From Halanaerobium saccharolyticum (GTDB lineage Bacteria; Bacillota; Halanaerobiia; Halanaerobiales; Halanaerobiaceae), in contig NZ_QLME01000024.1 in assembly GCF_003259895.1 (NCBI RefSeq), positions 1 through 50,017 on the forward strand: a DNA stretch of 50,017 nt, given 5' to 3'. This document shows, piece by piece, positions 42,411 through 50,017 of this stretch. Below the pieces are notes generated by a model. That model searched no databases. It saw only the letters and a program-made list of their open reading frames with translations, and was not told where the DNA came from. Position numbers and translations under genes: made by a program. Each line of letters opens with the position of its first letter. Positions within the stretch are counted from its first letter, which is position 1.

Positions 42411-43337
42411 GTGATAAAAATTATAAAACTAAAAAGATTAAAAGACGATCCGATTTTAAAGCCAATTGAAGAAAATGAATGGGAAAGTAAGGCGGTGTTT
42501 AATACTGCTGCTGTTTATAAAGATGATTTATATTATTTGTTATATAGATCTTCAGACAATGATTTTGAATTGAATAGTAATAAACCAGAGGCATCAGAAA
42601 AATTTACTTCTTACATTGGTTATGCAGTTAGCAAAGATGGGATAAATTTTAATAGGTTAATTAATCCTGTTTTTGAAGGGGAAACTCCCCAGGAAGATTG
42701 GGGAGTAGAGGACCCCAGAATTACAAAACTTAATGATAAGTATTATATGCTTTATACAGCTTTTGGTGGTAGAGACTGGGATGACTTTAGAATTTCAATG
42801 GCCAGTTCCAAAAATTTAATTGACTGGAAACGCCATGGTGTTGTTTTAGACGAACCGAATAAAGATGCAGCTCTTTTTCCAAAGAAAATTAATGATAAAT
42901 ATTTTTTATTACATAGAAGAGTTCCAGATATTTGGCTAGGAGAGTCAGCTGATTTAGATTCATGGAACAATCATCAGGTAATTATGAAAACCAGAGAAAA
43001 TAGTTGGGAAGAAAAGAAAATTGGAATAGCAGGACCTCCTATTGAAACAAAAAAAGGATGGATTTTAATTTATCATGGTGTAGATAATGATCATGTTTAT
43101 CGTCTGGGTATTGCGGTTTTAGATTTAAATAATCCAGAAAAAGTAATTTATAGACAGCAGGAGCCAATATTAGAACCAGAAATGGAATGGGAAACTGCAG
43201 GTTTAGTTCCAAATGTTGTTTTCAGCTGTGGTGCAGTAGAAAAGGAGAATGAGATTATAGTTTATTATGGAGGAGCAGATACAGTTATTGGTGCAGCCAG
43301 CTTTAATAAACAAGATCTTTTCAATCTTCTAAAATAA
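42411..43337 (+). CDS. GH130-family glycoside phosphorylase/hydrolase
   Basis: This roughly 305-residue five-bladed beta-propeller protein belongs to glycoside hydrolase family 130, mostly beta-mannoside phosphorylases. Family motifs are FNTAAVYKDDLYYLLYRSS, GVEDPRITKL (with the general acid Asp), DWKRHGVVLDEPNKDAALFP, LLHRRVPDIWL and GWILIYHGVD. With phosphate it would release a sugar 1-phosphate from a mannoside. The sequence gives no direct substrate. GTG 42411 is inside the apparent Shine-Dalgarno AAGAGGTGA. The true start may be the in-frame ATT at 42420, 5-6 bp after it. Its neighbours are a DUF1861 gene and an ABC importer. Confidence 0.88.
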   Translation: MIKIIKLKRLKDDPILKPIEENEWESKAVFNTAAVYKDDLYYLLYRSSDNDFELNSNKPEASEKFTSYIGYAVSKDGINFNRLINPVFEGETPQEDWGVEDPRITKLNDKYYMLYTAFGGRDWDDFRISMASSKNLIDWKRHGVVLDEPNKDAALFPKKINDKYFLLHRRVPDIWLGESADLDSWNNHQVIMKTRENSWEEKKIGIAGPPIETKKGWILIYHGVDNDHVYRLGIAVLDLNNPEKVIYRQQEPILEPEMEWETAGLVPNVVFSCGAVEKENEIIVYYGGADTVIGAASFNKQDLFNLLK

Positions 43338-43354
43338 TAAAGGAGCTAATTAAG

Positions 43355-44293
43355 ATGACTAAAAAAAGCTGCAAAAAATTATTAAAAGAATACAAATTAA
43401 AAAATAATCAAATAAAAGCTGAAAAAATAAATTTCAGAGGTGTAAATAATTATGATGTTTATAATATAACTGCTCCCTTTATTAATAATAAAGAAGAAGT
43501 AATTGCAGGAAGAGTTGAGAAAAGAGACTCTGAGGATGCAAAAGTTTTATTTTTTAAAAAGACAAAAAACGACTGGGAATATGACAGAACTTTAAAAGAA
43601 TTTCAATTACAAGATCCTTTTATAACCCAGATTAACTCAGAACTAATTTTCGGTGGGGTTAAAATTATAAAGGACAGAGAAGCCCAGAATATTATTAGTT
43701 GGAAAACTAAATTTTATCGCGGCAGTTCAATTAATGAGCTAAAATTATTTGCTGAAGGTCCAGAGGGAATGAAAGATATTCGCTTAATTGAATTACCTGA
43801 TAAAAGAATTGGAGTTTTTACCCGACCACAGGGAGAAATTGGAGGCAGGGGAACCATAGGTTTTACTATAATTAATAATCTTAATGAATTAAATAAAGAA
43901 ATCATCAATAATGCTGCTTTATTGGATAATCAATTTTTGAAAGAGGAATGGGGCGGAGTAAATGAAGTTCATGTTCTTAAAAATGATCAACTAGGAGTTT
44001 TGGGACATATTGCTTCCTTTGATCAGGATGGTAATCGTCATTATTATCCGATCACTTTTGCTTTTGATTATAAAGATAAAAAATCCTCAGATGTTAAAAT
44101 AATTGCAAAGAGATCTGAACTTCCTGAAGGACCAGCTAAAAGAGATGATTTAAAAGATGTTTTATTTAGTGGTGGTATAATTAGAAAAAATTATAATAAA
44201 GCAGAGCTATATTTAGGTGTTAGTGATGCTGAAGCCTATAAATTAGAGATTGCAGATCCTTTTATTGAGTATGAAAATAGTAATCTTTTTTAA
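43355..44293 (+). CDS. DUF1861 family beta-propeller protein
   Basis: This 312-residue protein matches DUF1861, a predicted five-bladed propeller related in fold to GH130/GH43-type proteins. Recognisable segments are YNITAPFINNKEEVIAGRVE, LQDPFITQI, RIGVFTRPQGEIGGRGTIGF, WGGVNEVHVL and DVLFSGGI. DUF1861 genes commonly accompany GH130 genes and sugar importers, as here (17 bp after the GH130 gene). It may be a glycosidase, phosphorylase partner or sugar-binding protein; no activity can be read from the sequence. The start is ATG behind AAAGGAG. Confidence 0.82.
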   Translation: MTKKSCKKLLKEYKLKNNQIKAEKINFRGVNNYDVYNITAPFINNKEEVIAGRVEKRDSEDAKVLFFKKTKNDWEYDRTLKEFQLQDPFITQINSELIFGGVKIIKDREAQNIISWKTKFYRGSSINELKLFAEGPEGMKDIRLIELPDKRIGVFTRPQGEIGGRGTIGFTIINNLNELNKEIINNAALLDNQFLKEEWGGVNEVHVLKNDQLGVLGHIASFDQDGNRHYYPITFAFDYKDKKSSDVKIIAKRSELPEGPAKRDDLKDVLFSGGIIRKNYNKAELYLGVSDAEAYKLEIADPFIEYENSNLF

Positions 44294-44407
44294 TTTAATT
44301 TTTAAAATTAAAATTTTGTTAATAATTTTGTTAATAATTAATAGGAGGTGAATTTTTTAAACAATTTTTTAGATTAATAGTTAATAAAATCAAGGGAGGA
44401 CATTAAA

Positions 44408-45667
44408 GTGAAGAAAATTAAAATATTTGCTTTAACAATAATGATGGTAATATTGGTCGGGACAATGGCACAGGCAGTTACAGTTAATTTCTGGACAGCT
44501 CCTAATAGTCAGCAGGAGTCTTTTTGGAGTGATGTTGTTGCGAACTGGAATCAAGAGAATCCAGAAAAACAAATTAATTGGAAGGTTATTCCTGCCGGGA
44601 ACTCTTCAGAAGAGGTTATATTGACTGCACTGGCAACAGGAACCGGCCCGGATTTTACAACAAATATTTTTACCGGTTTTGCAGCTCAACTGATTAATAA
44701 TGACTATTTAGTACCGTTTAATAAGTTTGATGGTTTTGAAAAATTATTAGAAAATAGATCCATGGAAAATATAGTTAAAGAAGGATGGGGCTATAATGAT
44801 AACTATTATGTCCTTCCTCTTTATACTAATCCAATTGCATATTGGTGGAATGAGGATGCCCTGAATAAATTAGGAGTTGAGGTTCCAAGAACATATCAAG
44901 ATGTAATTGAAATTGCAGAGCAATATAATAACCCTGCTGAAAACAAATATACTTTACTTACTCGCTATAAACCAAATTGGTGGGATAGATGGTATGACTT
45001 TGGTTTGAGCTATTATGCGGCAGCTCAGGGAAAACCATACTGGAATTTGGAAGAGGTTTTATTTAATGATGAATATAGTTTAAAATATATGGAGTTTATT
45101 GATACTATGGTAGAAAATAATTATTCTCCATTAGAAAATTATCAAGACCCAGTCCAAAAAGGAATTGTATTGGGCAGTATTGAAGGTCCCTGGAATATAA
45201 AATATACAGAAAAAACTTATCCAGAATTTAATTATGTTATTGCTCCTCCATTAGTGCCAGATGATTATCCAGAAAATGAAGAAGTTTATACATTTGCTGA
45301 TACAAAGGGAATAGTAATGTTAACTAAGGATGAAGAAAAGCAGCAGCTTGTCTGGGAGTTTATTAATTGGTATTTCTCTGATATTGAGCACGATGTGAAA
45401 TGGTTAGAAGTAACTAATATGTTACCTGCAAGAGAAGATGTTTTAGAAAAAGAGCAGTTTGAATTTTATCTATCAGATAATCCTAAACTTGCAGAATATG
45501 CAAAATTATTACCTTATTCTATTCCACCTGCATTAAATAGCAAAACAATTGAACTTCAAACTGAACTAAATAGTGTTTTATGGGAACCAGTAATTTATGA
45601 TAAGAAAACTCCTCAAGAGGCACTTAATGATGCAGAAAAGGCGCTTAATGAAATTATCGATTCTTAA
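44408..45667 (+). CDS. Periplasmic sugar-binding protein of ABC importer 3
   Basis: This 419-residue CUT1-class binding protein has a short signal peptide (KKIKIFALTIMMVILVGTMA, cleavage after AQA). It has no lipobox cysteine. The mature protein begins VTVNFWTAPNSQQESFW, a common beginning for this class. The start is GTG 44408 with GGGAGG 8 bp upstream. An extra AGGAGGTGA about 55 bp upstream (44342-44350) has no matching start codon. It follows the GH130 and DUF1861 genes, so a mannoside or related oligosaccharide is a likely ligand. Confidence 0.92.
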   Translation: MKKIKIFALTIMMVILVGTMAQAVTVNFWTAPNSQQESFWSDVVANWNQENPEKQINWKVIPAGNSSEEVILTALATGTGPDFTTNIFTGFAAQLINNDYLVPFNKFDGFEKLLENRSMENIVKEGWGYNDNYYVLPLYTNPIAYWWNEDALNKLGVEVPRTYQDVIEIAEQYNNPAENKYTLLTRYKPNWWDRWYDFGLSYYAAAQGKPYWNLEEVLFNDEYSLKYMEFIDTMVENNYSPLENYQDPVQKGIVLGSIEGPWNIKYTEKTYPEFNYVIAPPLVPDDYPENEEVYTFADTKGIVMLTKDEEKQQLVWEFINWYFSDIEHDVKWLEVTNMLPAREDVLEKEQFEFYLSDNPKLAEYAKLLPYSIPPALNSKTIELQTELNSVLWEPVIYDKKTPQEALNDAEKALNEIIDS

Positions 45668-45677
45668 AATAGTAAAA

Positions 45678-45713
45678 AATAACATAGGGAGTTTTAAAAC
45701 TCCCTATGTTATT
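45678..45713 (+). terminator. Perfect 36-bp palindrome between binding-protein and permease genes
   Basis: An 18-bp arm beginning AATAACATAGGGAG at 45678 is followed without spacer by its full reverse complement. It lies 10 bp after the binding-protein stop and immediately before the next ribosome-binding site. No T run follows. It is the third hairpin of this kind in the window, and likely shields the binding-protein mRNA 3' end or attenuates permease expression. Confidence 0.82.
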
Positions 45714-45730
45714 AAATAGGAGGTGGATTT

Positions 45731-46606
45731 GTGAGAACTGAAAAGGCAAGGAAAAATATTATTGGCTATATTTTTAGTTCACCATTTTTAATATTTACAT
45801 TAGTAATGTGGTTATATCCTTTTATCTGGGGATTAATAATCTCATTTAAAAAATGGAATTTAATTTCTCCCAGTCAGCCCTGGGTAGGTTTACAAAATTA
45901 TATAAAAGTAATAAAAGATCCTATGCTGTGGATTATGATCAGAAACTCAGTATATTTTATGTTAGTTTTTATTTCTTTAACAACAGCAACCTCTCTTTTA
46001 GTTGCTCTATTGATAAAACAAATACCTAGATTTAAAGGTTTATTTATTACAGGTTTTTTATTGGCATATGTTTCTTCTGGAGTTGCTTATTCAATGGTAT
46101 TTAATCTCTTATTTTCTGGAGACGGAATGATAAATAACTTTCTGGCCAATTTTAATATTAAAATTGGGTGGTTTACTAATCCTAAAATTGCAATGGCTTC
46201 AATTGGTTTAATTGTATGTTGGAAGTTTACGGGTTATTATGCTTTGTTTTTTCTTTCAGGTTTAAATAACATATCAGAAAGCTTATATGAAGCAGCAAAG
46301 ATTGATGGAGCAAATGCCTGGCAAAGATTTATAAAGATAACAGTGCCAATGTTAAATCCAACATTTGTAATGATTACTGTTTTTGCTACTATCACATCAT
46401 TTAATTTATTTACTGAGCCTTTTATGATTACCGGTGGTGGACCGATGGATGCAACAAGAACAATGATGTTAGAAATATATAATAGGGTCTTTTCGTTACT
46501 TCAAGCTGGATATGGTTCAACACTGGCTATAGTTTCTGGAATTATAACCTTTATTTTTGTCTGGGTATTAAGGCAGATTATTGAGAGGGATGATATTTAT
46601 GAATAA
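45731..46606 (+). CDS. ABC sugar importer 3 permease, MalF-like
   Basis: This 291-residue permease starts at GTG 45731, 6 bp after AGGAGGTGG. It has six predicted membrane helices, the conserved WVGLQNYIKVI segment, the EAA loop EAAKIDGANAWQRFIKITVP and the TGGGPMDATRTM C-terminal signature. The last 8 bp overlap the next gene, so the two channel subunits should be translationally coupled. Confidence 0.93.
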   Translation: MRTEKARKNIIGYIFSSPFLIFTLVMWLYPFIWGLIISFKKWNLISPSQPWVGLQNYIKVIKDPMLWIMIRNSVYFMLVFISLTTATSLLVALLIKQIPRFKGLFITGFLLAYVSSGVAYSMVFNLLFSGDGMINNFLANFNIKIGWFTNPKIAMASIGLIVCWKFTGYYALFFLSGLNNISESLYEAAKIDGANAWQRFIKITVPMLNPTFVMITVFATITSFNLFTEPFMITGGGPMDATRTMMLEIYNRVFSLLQAGYGSTLAIVSGIITFIFVWVLRQIIERDDIYE

Positions 46607-47435
46607 ACTTAAAAAATATAAATTACCAATAATTTATTTCTTATTATTTGTAGGTTTATTATTTTCTCTTTTCCCATATATCTGGATGGTGCTTTCTTCC
46701 TTTAAGGTAAGTGAAGAAATATATACACAATTTATACCTACAAAATTAACTTTTGATAATTATAGTTTTTTATTTAGTGGAGGTAGTGGACAGCAGAGGA
46801 ATTTTCTTTATGGAATAGTTAATAGCCTGATAGTCTCAGTTATACCTACAATAAGTGTAATATTTTTTGGAGTTTTAACTGCTTACGCTTTTAGAAGGCT
46901 GAAAATAATGGGATATAAAATTTATGAAAATTTTATTATTTATCAGATGTTGTTTCCCGGAGTCTTATTTTTAGTTCCTTTATTTTTATTAATGAGAGAT
47001 TGGGGTGTAATTAATACATATACTGCTATGATTTTAAGATATTTAATAGATCCCTGGGCAATATTTATTTATACACAGTTTTTTAAAACTATTCCTGAAT
47101 CACTGTTAGAATCAGCAAGAATTGATGGAGCATCAGAGTTCCAGATAATATTTAAGATTATGCTTCCTTTATCTAAAACTACTACCGCAATTGTAGCTTT
47201 ATTTACCTTTATGGCCCGCTGGAGTGATTTTTTATGGCCGCTAATTGTAAATAAGGAATATGGGAAAATGCCTTTAAGTGTACTTTTAGCTCTGTTTACA
47301 AAAGGTGGATATCAACAATATCCTGGTGTACAAATGGCAGGAGCAACCCTTTTAACTCTACCCATAGTTATTTTATTTATTGTTTTTAGAAAATATTTTG
47401 CTAAAGGAATTAATTTTACTGGTCTGAAAGGGTAA
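46599..47435 (+). CDS. ABC sugar importer 3 permease, MalG-like
   Basis: This 278-residue permease starts at ATG 46599, preceded by GAGAGGG. A farther in-frame TTG at 46581 would overlap more and has no ribosome-binding site. Features are an N-terminal helix (PIIYFLLFVGLLFSLFPYIW), the EAA loop ESARIDGASEFQIIFKIMLP, the WSDFLWP motif and the C-terminus GINFTGLKG. It completes importer 3. No ATPase gene follows; the next 240 bp hold a hairpin and the diguanylate cyclase leader. Confidence 0.92.
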   Translation: MNKLKKYKLPIIYFLLFVGLLFSLFPYIWMVLSSFKVSEEIYTQFIPTKLTFDNYSFLFSGGSGQQRNFLYGIVNSLIVSVIPTISVIFFGVLTAYAFRRLKIMGYKIYENFIIYQMLFPGVLFLVPLFLLMRDWGVINTYTAMILRYLIDPWAIFIYTQFFKTIPESLLESARIDGASEFQIIFKIMLPLSKTTTAIVALFTFMARWSDFLWPLIVNKEYGKMPLSVLLALFTKGGYQQYPGVQMAGATLLTLPIVILFIVFRKYFAKGINFTGLKG

Positions 47436-47540
47436 AAAAATAATTGAGCTAGCAAATTTCTATTATCATAGATATTCTATTCTTTTTTAATAATAATAAT
47501 CCTTCAGGGCCGTTATATGATATAATTTAAATTATTTTTC

Positions 47541-47570
47541 AAAGGTCAATCCTTTAAGGGATTGGCCTTT
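47541..47570 (+). terminator. Stem-loop after importer 3 operon
   Basis: AAAGGTCAATCC (47541-47552) pairs with GGATTGGCCTTT (47559-47570), with one G-U pair and a 6-nt loop, followed only by a short AT-rich tail. A terminator for the operon is likely despite the weak T run. Confidence 0.65.
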
Positions 47571-47709
47571 AACTGTCTAAGAAAAGAATTGGACAGGATT
47601 TTACATATTTATCTAGAATATATATAGATAGCAAAAACTATTAAGAAATTGAGTTTCAGCATTAAAACGGAAGCAGACTGTGGGGTGGGCAATCGTGAAG
47701 GAAAGCAGC

Positions 47710-49728
47710 ATGATTATTGATATCATTGAAACACAAATCTGGTGTTTAAAAGATCCTGAGACTTATGGCAGAGTAAATAGAGCCCATGCTGATTTTCTGG
47801 GGCTTGCTAAATCGGAAATAGAAGCTGAGAAATTTGATAACTTTCTTTCTCCAGCAGCAGCCCGGATTTTTAAGCAGGGGAATAAAAAGATATTTAAGAC
47901 AGAGCAAAAAGTTTATACTGAAGAATGGTGGCAGAACAATCAGGGTGAGCGGAGACTGCTGGCAATAACCAGAAAAGCACAATTAGATCATAGTGGGGAA
48001 ATTGACTGTGTAGTCTGTACGGCTGAAGACATTACAGCCCAGCGGGAAAGAGAGTATATAGTTGAAGAGCTGCACAGAATAGCTGTAGATTTCAAAGAAT
48101 TAAAAAAGGAAAGAGAAGTCTGCCGGATGGCTGTCAAAGCAGCTGAAGGACTGCTCAACTTTGCTCTCTGCAATGTTATTCTGGTCAAAGGCGATCGATT
48201 TGTGCCTCTGGCCTCTTCCAGCAGATTTAAACAGGAAGAAATTTCAGTTTCTGAAAAAAGCATAGCCGCCAGAACTTATCGGGAAGGTAAAAGTTTTATA
48301 ATTGACGATATTCAAAATAGTTCTGAGACTATCTCTATCAAAAACATCTATAAATCGGGAATGAGTATTCCAATTGGCAGTTTCGGTGTTTTTCAGACAG
48401 CCGCTTCTAAAAAGAAGGCTTTTACAGAAAGCGATCTGGAGCTTGCAGAAATTTTAATCTCTCATGTCAGTGCCTCCCTGGGCAGAATCTATGCCCAGCA
48501 GAAGCTAAAAGAACAGAAAGACTTTTTATCAACTATTTTAGAGGTGCAGAGCAGCCTCGTTTTATTGATCAATCCGGAGGGAGAAATTATCAGCTTTAAC
48601 CACAGCTGTGAACAGCTGACAGGATACCAGGAAGCAGAAGTAAAAGGAAAAAAAGTCTGTGATTTGTTTATTAAAGAGTCGGAAAAAAAGGAAGTTATAA
48701 ATGTTTTTAAGCAGCTTAAAAACAATGATTATCCTGCCAGTCATGAAAACTACTGGCTTACCAGAAAGGGAGAGAAAAAATTAATTTTGTGGTCACATAA
48801 TCCTATTTTAGATGATGAAAATAATCTAAAATATGTGGTGGCAGCCGGAATGGATATCACCGAAAGAAAAATTCAGGAGGAAAAGATAAAAGAACAGAAA
48901 GCCTATTTTGAGCAGCTTTTTAATAATTCTACAGAAGCAATAGTTCTGCTGGATAATAAGCACTGTGTGCTGAAAGTAAACAAAAAATTTGAATCTTTAT
49001 TTGGCTTTAAACAGTCCGAACTGATCAACAAAAATATCGATGACTATATCCTTCCGGAACAGTGTCTAAAAACGGGGAAAAAATTTACTGAGAAAGTTAA
49101 AAACGGTGGCAAAGTTGAAGGGGAGAGTATCCGGAAGACTAAAAGCGGAGAGCAAATAAATGTCCACCTGCAGGGCTTTCCCATCAAATTAGAAAATGGG
49201 CAGATAGGTATTTACGCCTTATATCGAGATATAACTGAAAGAAAAAAGAAAGAAAAACAGATCGAGTATCTTTCGTTCCATGATGAGCTGACCGGGCTGT
49301 ATAACAGAAGGTATTTTGAAAACGAATTAAAAAGATTAAATTCTTCCCGCCAGCACCCAATAACGATTGTAATTGGTGATTTAGATGGCCTCAAGATTAT
49401 AAATGATACTTATGGCCACCAGAAGGGAGATCAATATATTGCCAGTACAGCAAATATTCTAAAAAAGACGGCCAGGATAGAGGATATAATTGCCCGGATT
49501 GGTGGTGACGAATTTGCCCTGATTTTACCACAGACTGCGGCAGAAGAAGCAGAAGGTTTCTGCCGGAGGTTAAAGCTGAATATTCAGGAGTTTAATCAGC
49601 AGCAGCAGCTGGAAAAGCCCCTCTCAATTTCTTTTGGATTTGATGTAATGCAGGATAACAGCAGTGACCTGGCCAGGATTTTTAATCAGGCAGATCAGAA
49701 TATGTATTTAAATAAAGGAAGAAAATGA
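47710..49728 (+). CDS. Diguanylate cyclase with PAS/GAF/PAS/PAS sensor modules
   Basis: This 672-residue protein, counted from ATG 47710 behind AAGGAA, makes cyclic di-GMP. In-frame GTG codons at 47680 and 47695 are alternative starts. An N-terminal PAS domain (about 1-120, DIIETQIWCLKDPETYGRVN) ends with EDITAQRE. A GAF domain follows (about 130-270), then two PAS domains (about 275-395 and 400-520), each closed by a DITERK motif. The GGDEF domain (about 525-672) has the intact GGDEF (598-602). An inhibitory RxxD site (RIED) lies five residues before it, so product feedback is expected. No membrane helix is present, so the sensor is cytosolic. It stands alone after a terminator and is not obviously linked to the sugar genes. 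Confidence 0.93.
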   Translation: MIIDIIETQIWCLKDPETYGRVNRAHADFLGLAKSEIEAEKFDNFLSPAAARIFKQGNKKIFKTEQKVYTEEWWQNNQGERRLLAITRKAQLDHSGEIDCVVCTAEDITAQREREYIVEELHRIAVDFKELKKEREVCRMAVKAAEGLLNFALCNVILVKGDRFVPLASSSRFKQEEISVSEKSIAARTYREGKSFIIDDIQNSSETISIKNIYKSGMSIPIGSFGVFQTAASKKKAFTESDLELAEILISHVSASLGRIYAQQKLKEQKDFLSTILEVQSSLVLLINPEGEIISFNHSCEQLTGYQEAEVKGKKVCDLFIKESEKKEVINVFKQLKNNDYPASHENYWLTRKGEKKLILWSHNPILDDENNLKYVVAAGMDITERKIQEEKIKEQKAYFEQLFNNSTEAIVLLDNKHCVLKVNKKFESLFGFKQSELINKNIDDYILPEQCLKTGKKFTEKVKNGGKVEGESIRKTKSGEQINVHLQGFPIKLENGQIGIYALYRDITERKKKEKQIEYLSFHDELTGLYNRRYFENELKRLNSSRQHPITIVIGDLDGLKIINDTYGHQKGDQYIASTANILKKTARIEDIIARIGGDEFALILPQTAAEEAEGFCRRLKLNIQEFNQQQQLEKPLSISFGFDVMQDNSSDLARIFNQADQNMYLNKGRK

Positions 49729-50017
49729 TTTTAAGAGGGCCTTAACAGCTTCCAGGCAGTTATTTTAAGAAGTGTTAGTTCTATTTATTAAAAGTTTAAG
49801 AATTTAGCACCTGCTGTTAAAATTAAGGAAGAAATTAAAACAGAAGCAGCAGGAGTTTTAAGCAGAGGCCCAGAATATAATTAATAAAGGGTAGTGATAA
49901 TTTAAATTTATATTTATAAATTATGGTTGTATAATTAATGTTGTGAAGAAAAAACTGTAAATCTAAAAAAATCTAAATAAAAAAGGCATTTGCCTGGCTC
50001 CGTTGAATTAATTAGTT

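Noticed and set aside
1-50017. CRISPR array, rRNA or tRNA genes
   Set aside because: No regularly spaced repeat of 24-40 bp, no conserved rRNA segments and no tRNA-type structure with T-arm consensus were found.

Overview
The window is AT-rich bacterial DNA with strong Shine-Dalgarno sequences, tightly packed co-directional operons and clostridia-like proteins. A fermentative, low-GC anaerobe is the best fit. All three ABC solute-binding proteins have a Sec signal peptide but no lipobox cysteine. A soluble periplasmic protein of this kind suits a diderm Firmicute such as the Halanaerobiales better than a monoderm Clostridium. The lineage is an inference from protein style, not a database result. 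No rRNA, tRNA or CRISPR array was seen.

Region 1 (about 1-10,960) is a sugar-catabolic operon. It encodes an ABC importer (binding protein plus two permeases, no ATPase), an L-fucose/L-arabinose-isomerase-fold protein, a DUF4038/GH140 (apiosidase-like) glycosidase, a split transketolase (N and C subunits), an FGGY kinase and a LacI regulator. Isomerase, kinase and a dedicated split transketolase next to a GH140 enzyme is the logic of the non-oxidative D-apiose pathway, so the locus is proposed to import apiosides and use apiose. A 34-residue LacI DNA-binding stub lies directly before the GH140 gene, and a gutted nucleoside-hydrolase-like gene ends the region.

Region 2 (about 10,960-14,600) is mobile or phage-derived. 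An Rpn-type PD-(D/E)XK nuclease gene lies between two similar terminators. It is followed by a small phage replication module (replisome organiser, helicase-loader-like protein, HNAR-like small protein) and a convergent YvrJ gene missing from simple ORF lists. No integrase or structural phage genes are present.

Region 3 (about 14,890-34,090) is a dense, mostly very AT-rich defence island, all on the + strand. It holds an Mrr-like nuclease fused to a STAND-like NTPase, a YobI/KAP-type membrane NTPase, a MazG-like pyrophosphohydrolase with an EVE-McrB/McrC(DUF2357) type IV restriction pair, a Sll1717-type P-loop ATPase with a C-terminal zinc ribbon followed by an unlisted 49-residue Cys/His protein with a TTG start, and an AAA ATPase plus subtilase pair matching IetAS. 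Fragments of decayed genes lie between modules. A DUF1848 gene of more GC-rich composition follows.

Region 4 (about 35,200-47,440) holds two further sugar loci. The first has a LacI regulator with a consensus promoter and three identical operators, another operator before an ABC importer (binding protein plus two permeases), and a GH172 (DUF2961) enzyme. The second has a divergent LacI regulator, a GH130-family phosphorylase or hydrolase, a DUF1861 beta-propeller protein and a third importer. Each of the three binding-protein genes is separated from its permease genes by a perfect stem-loop, probably to favour binding-protein mRNA. None of the importers has its own ATPase.

Region 5 (about 47,540-50,017) contains a PAS/GAF/PAS/PAS/GGDEF diguanylate cyclase. 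The last 289 bases hold no gene that could be recognised.
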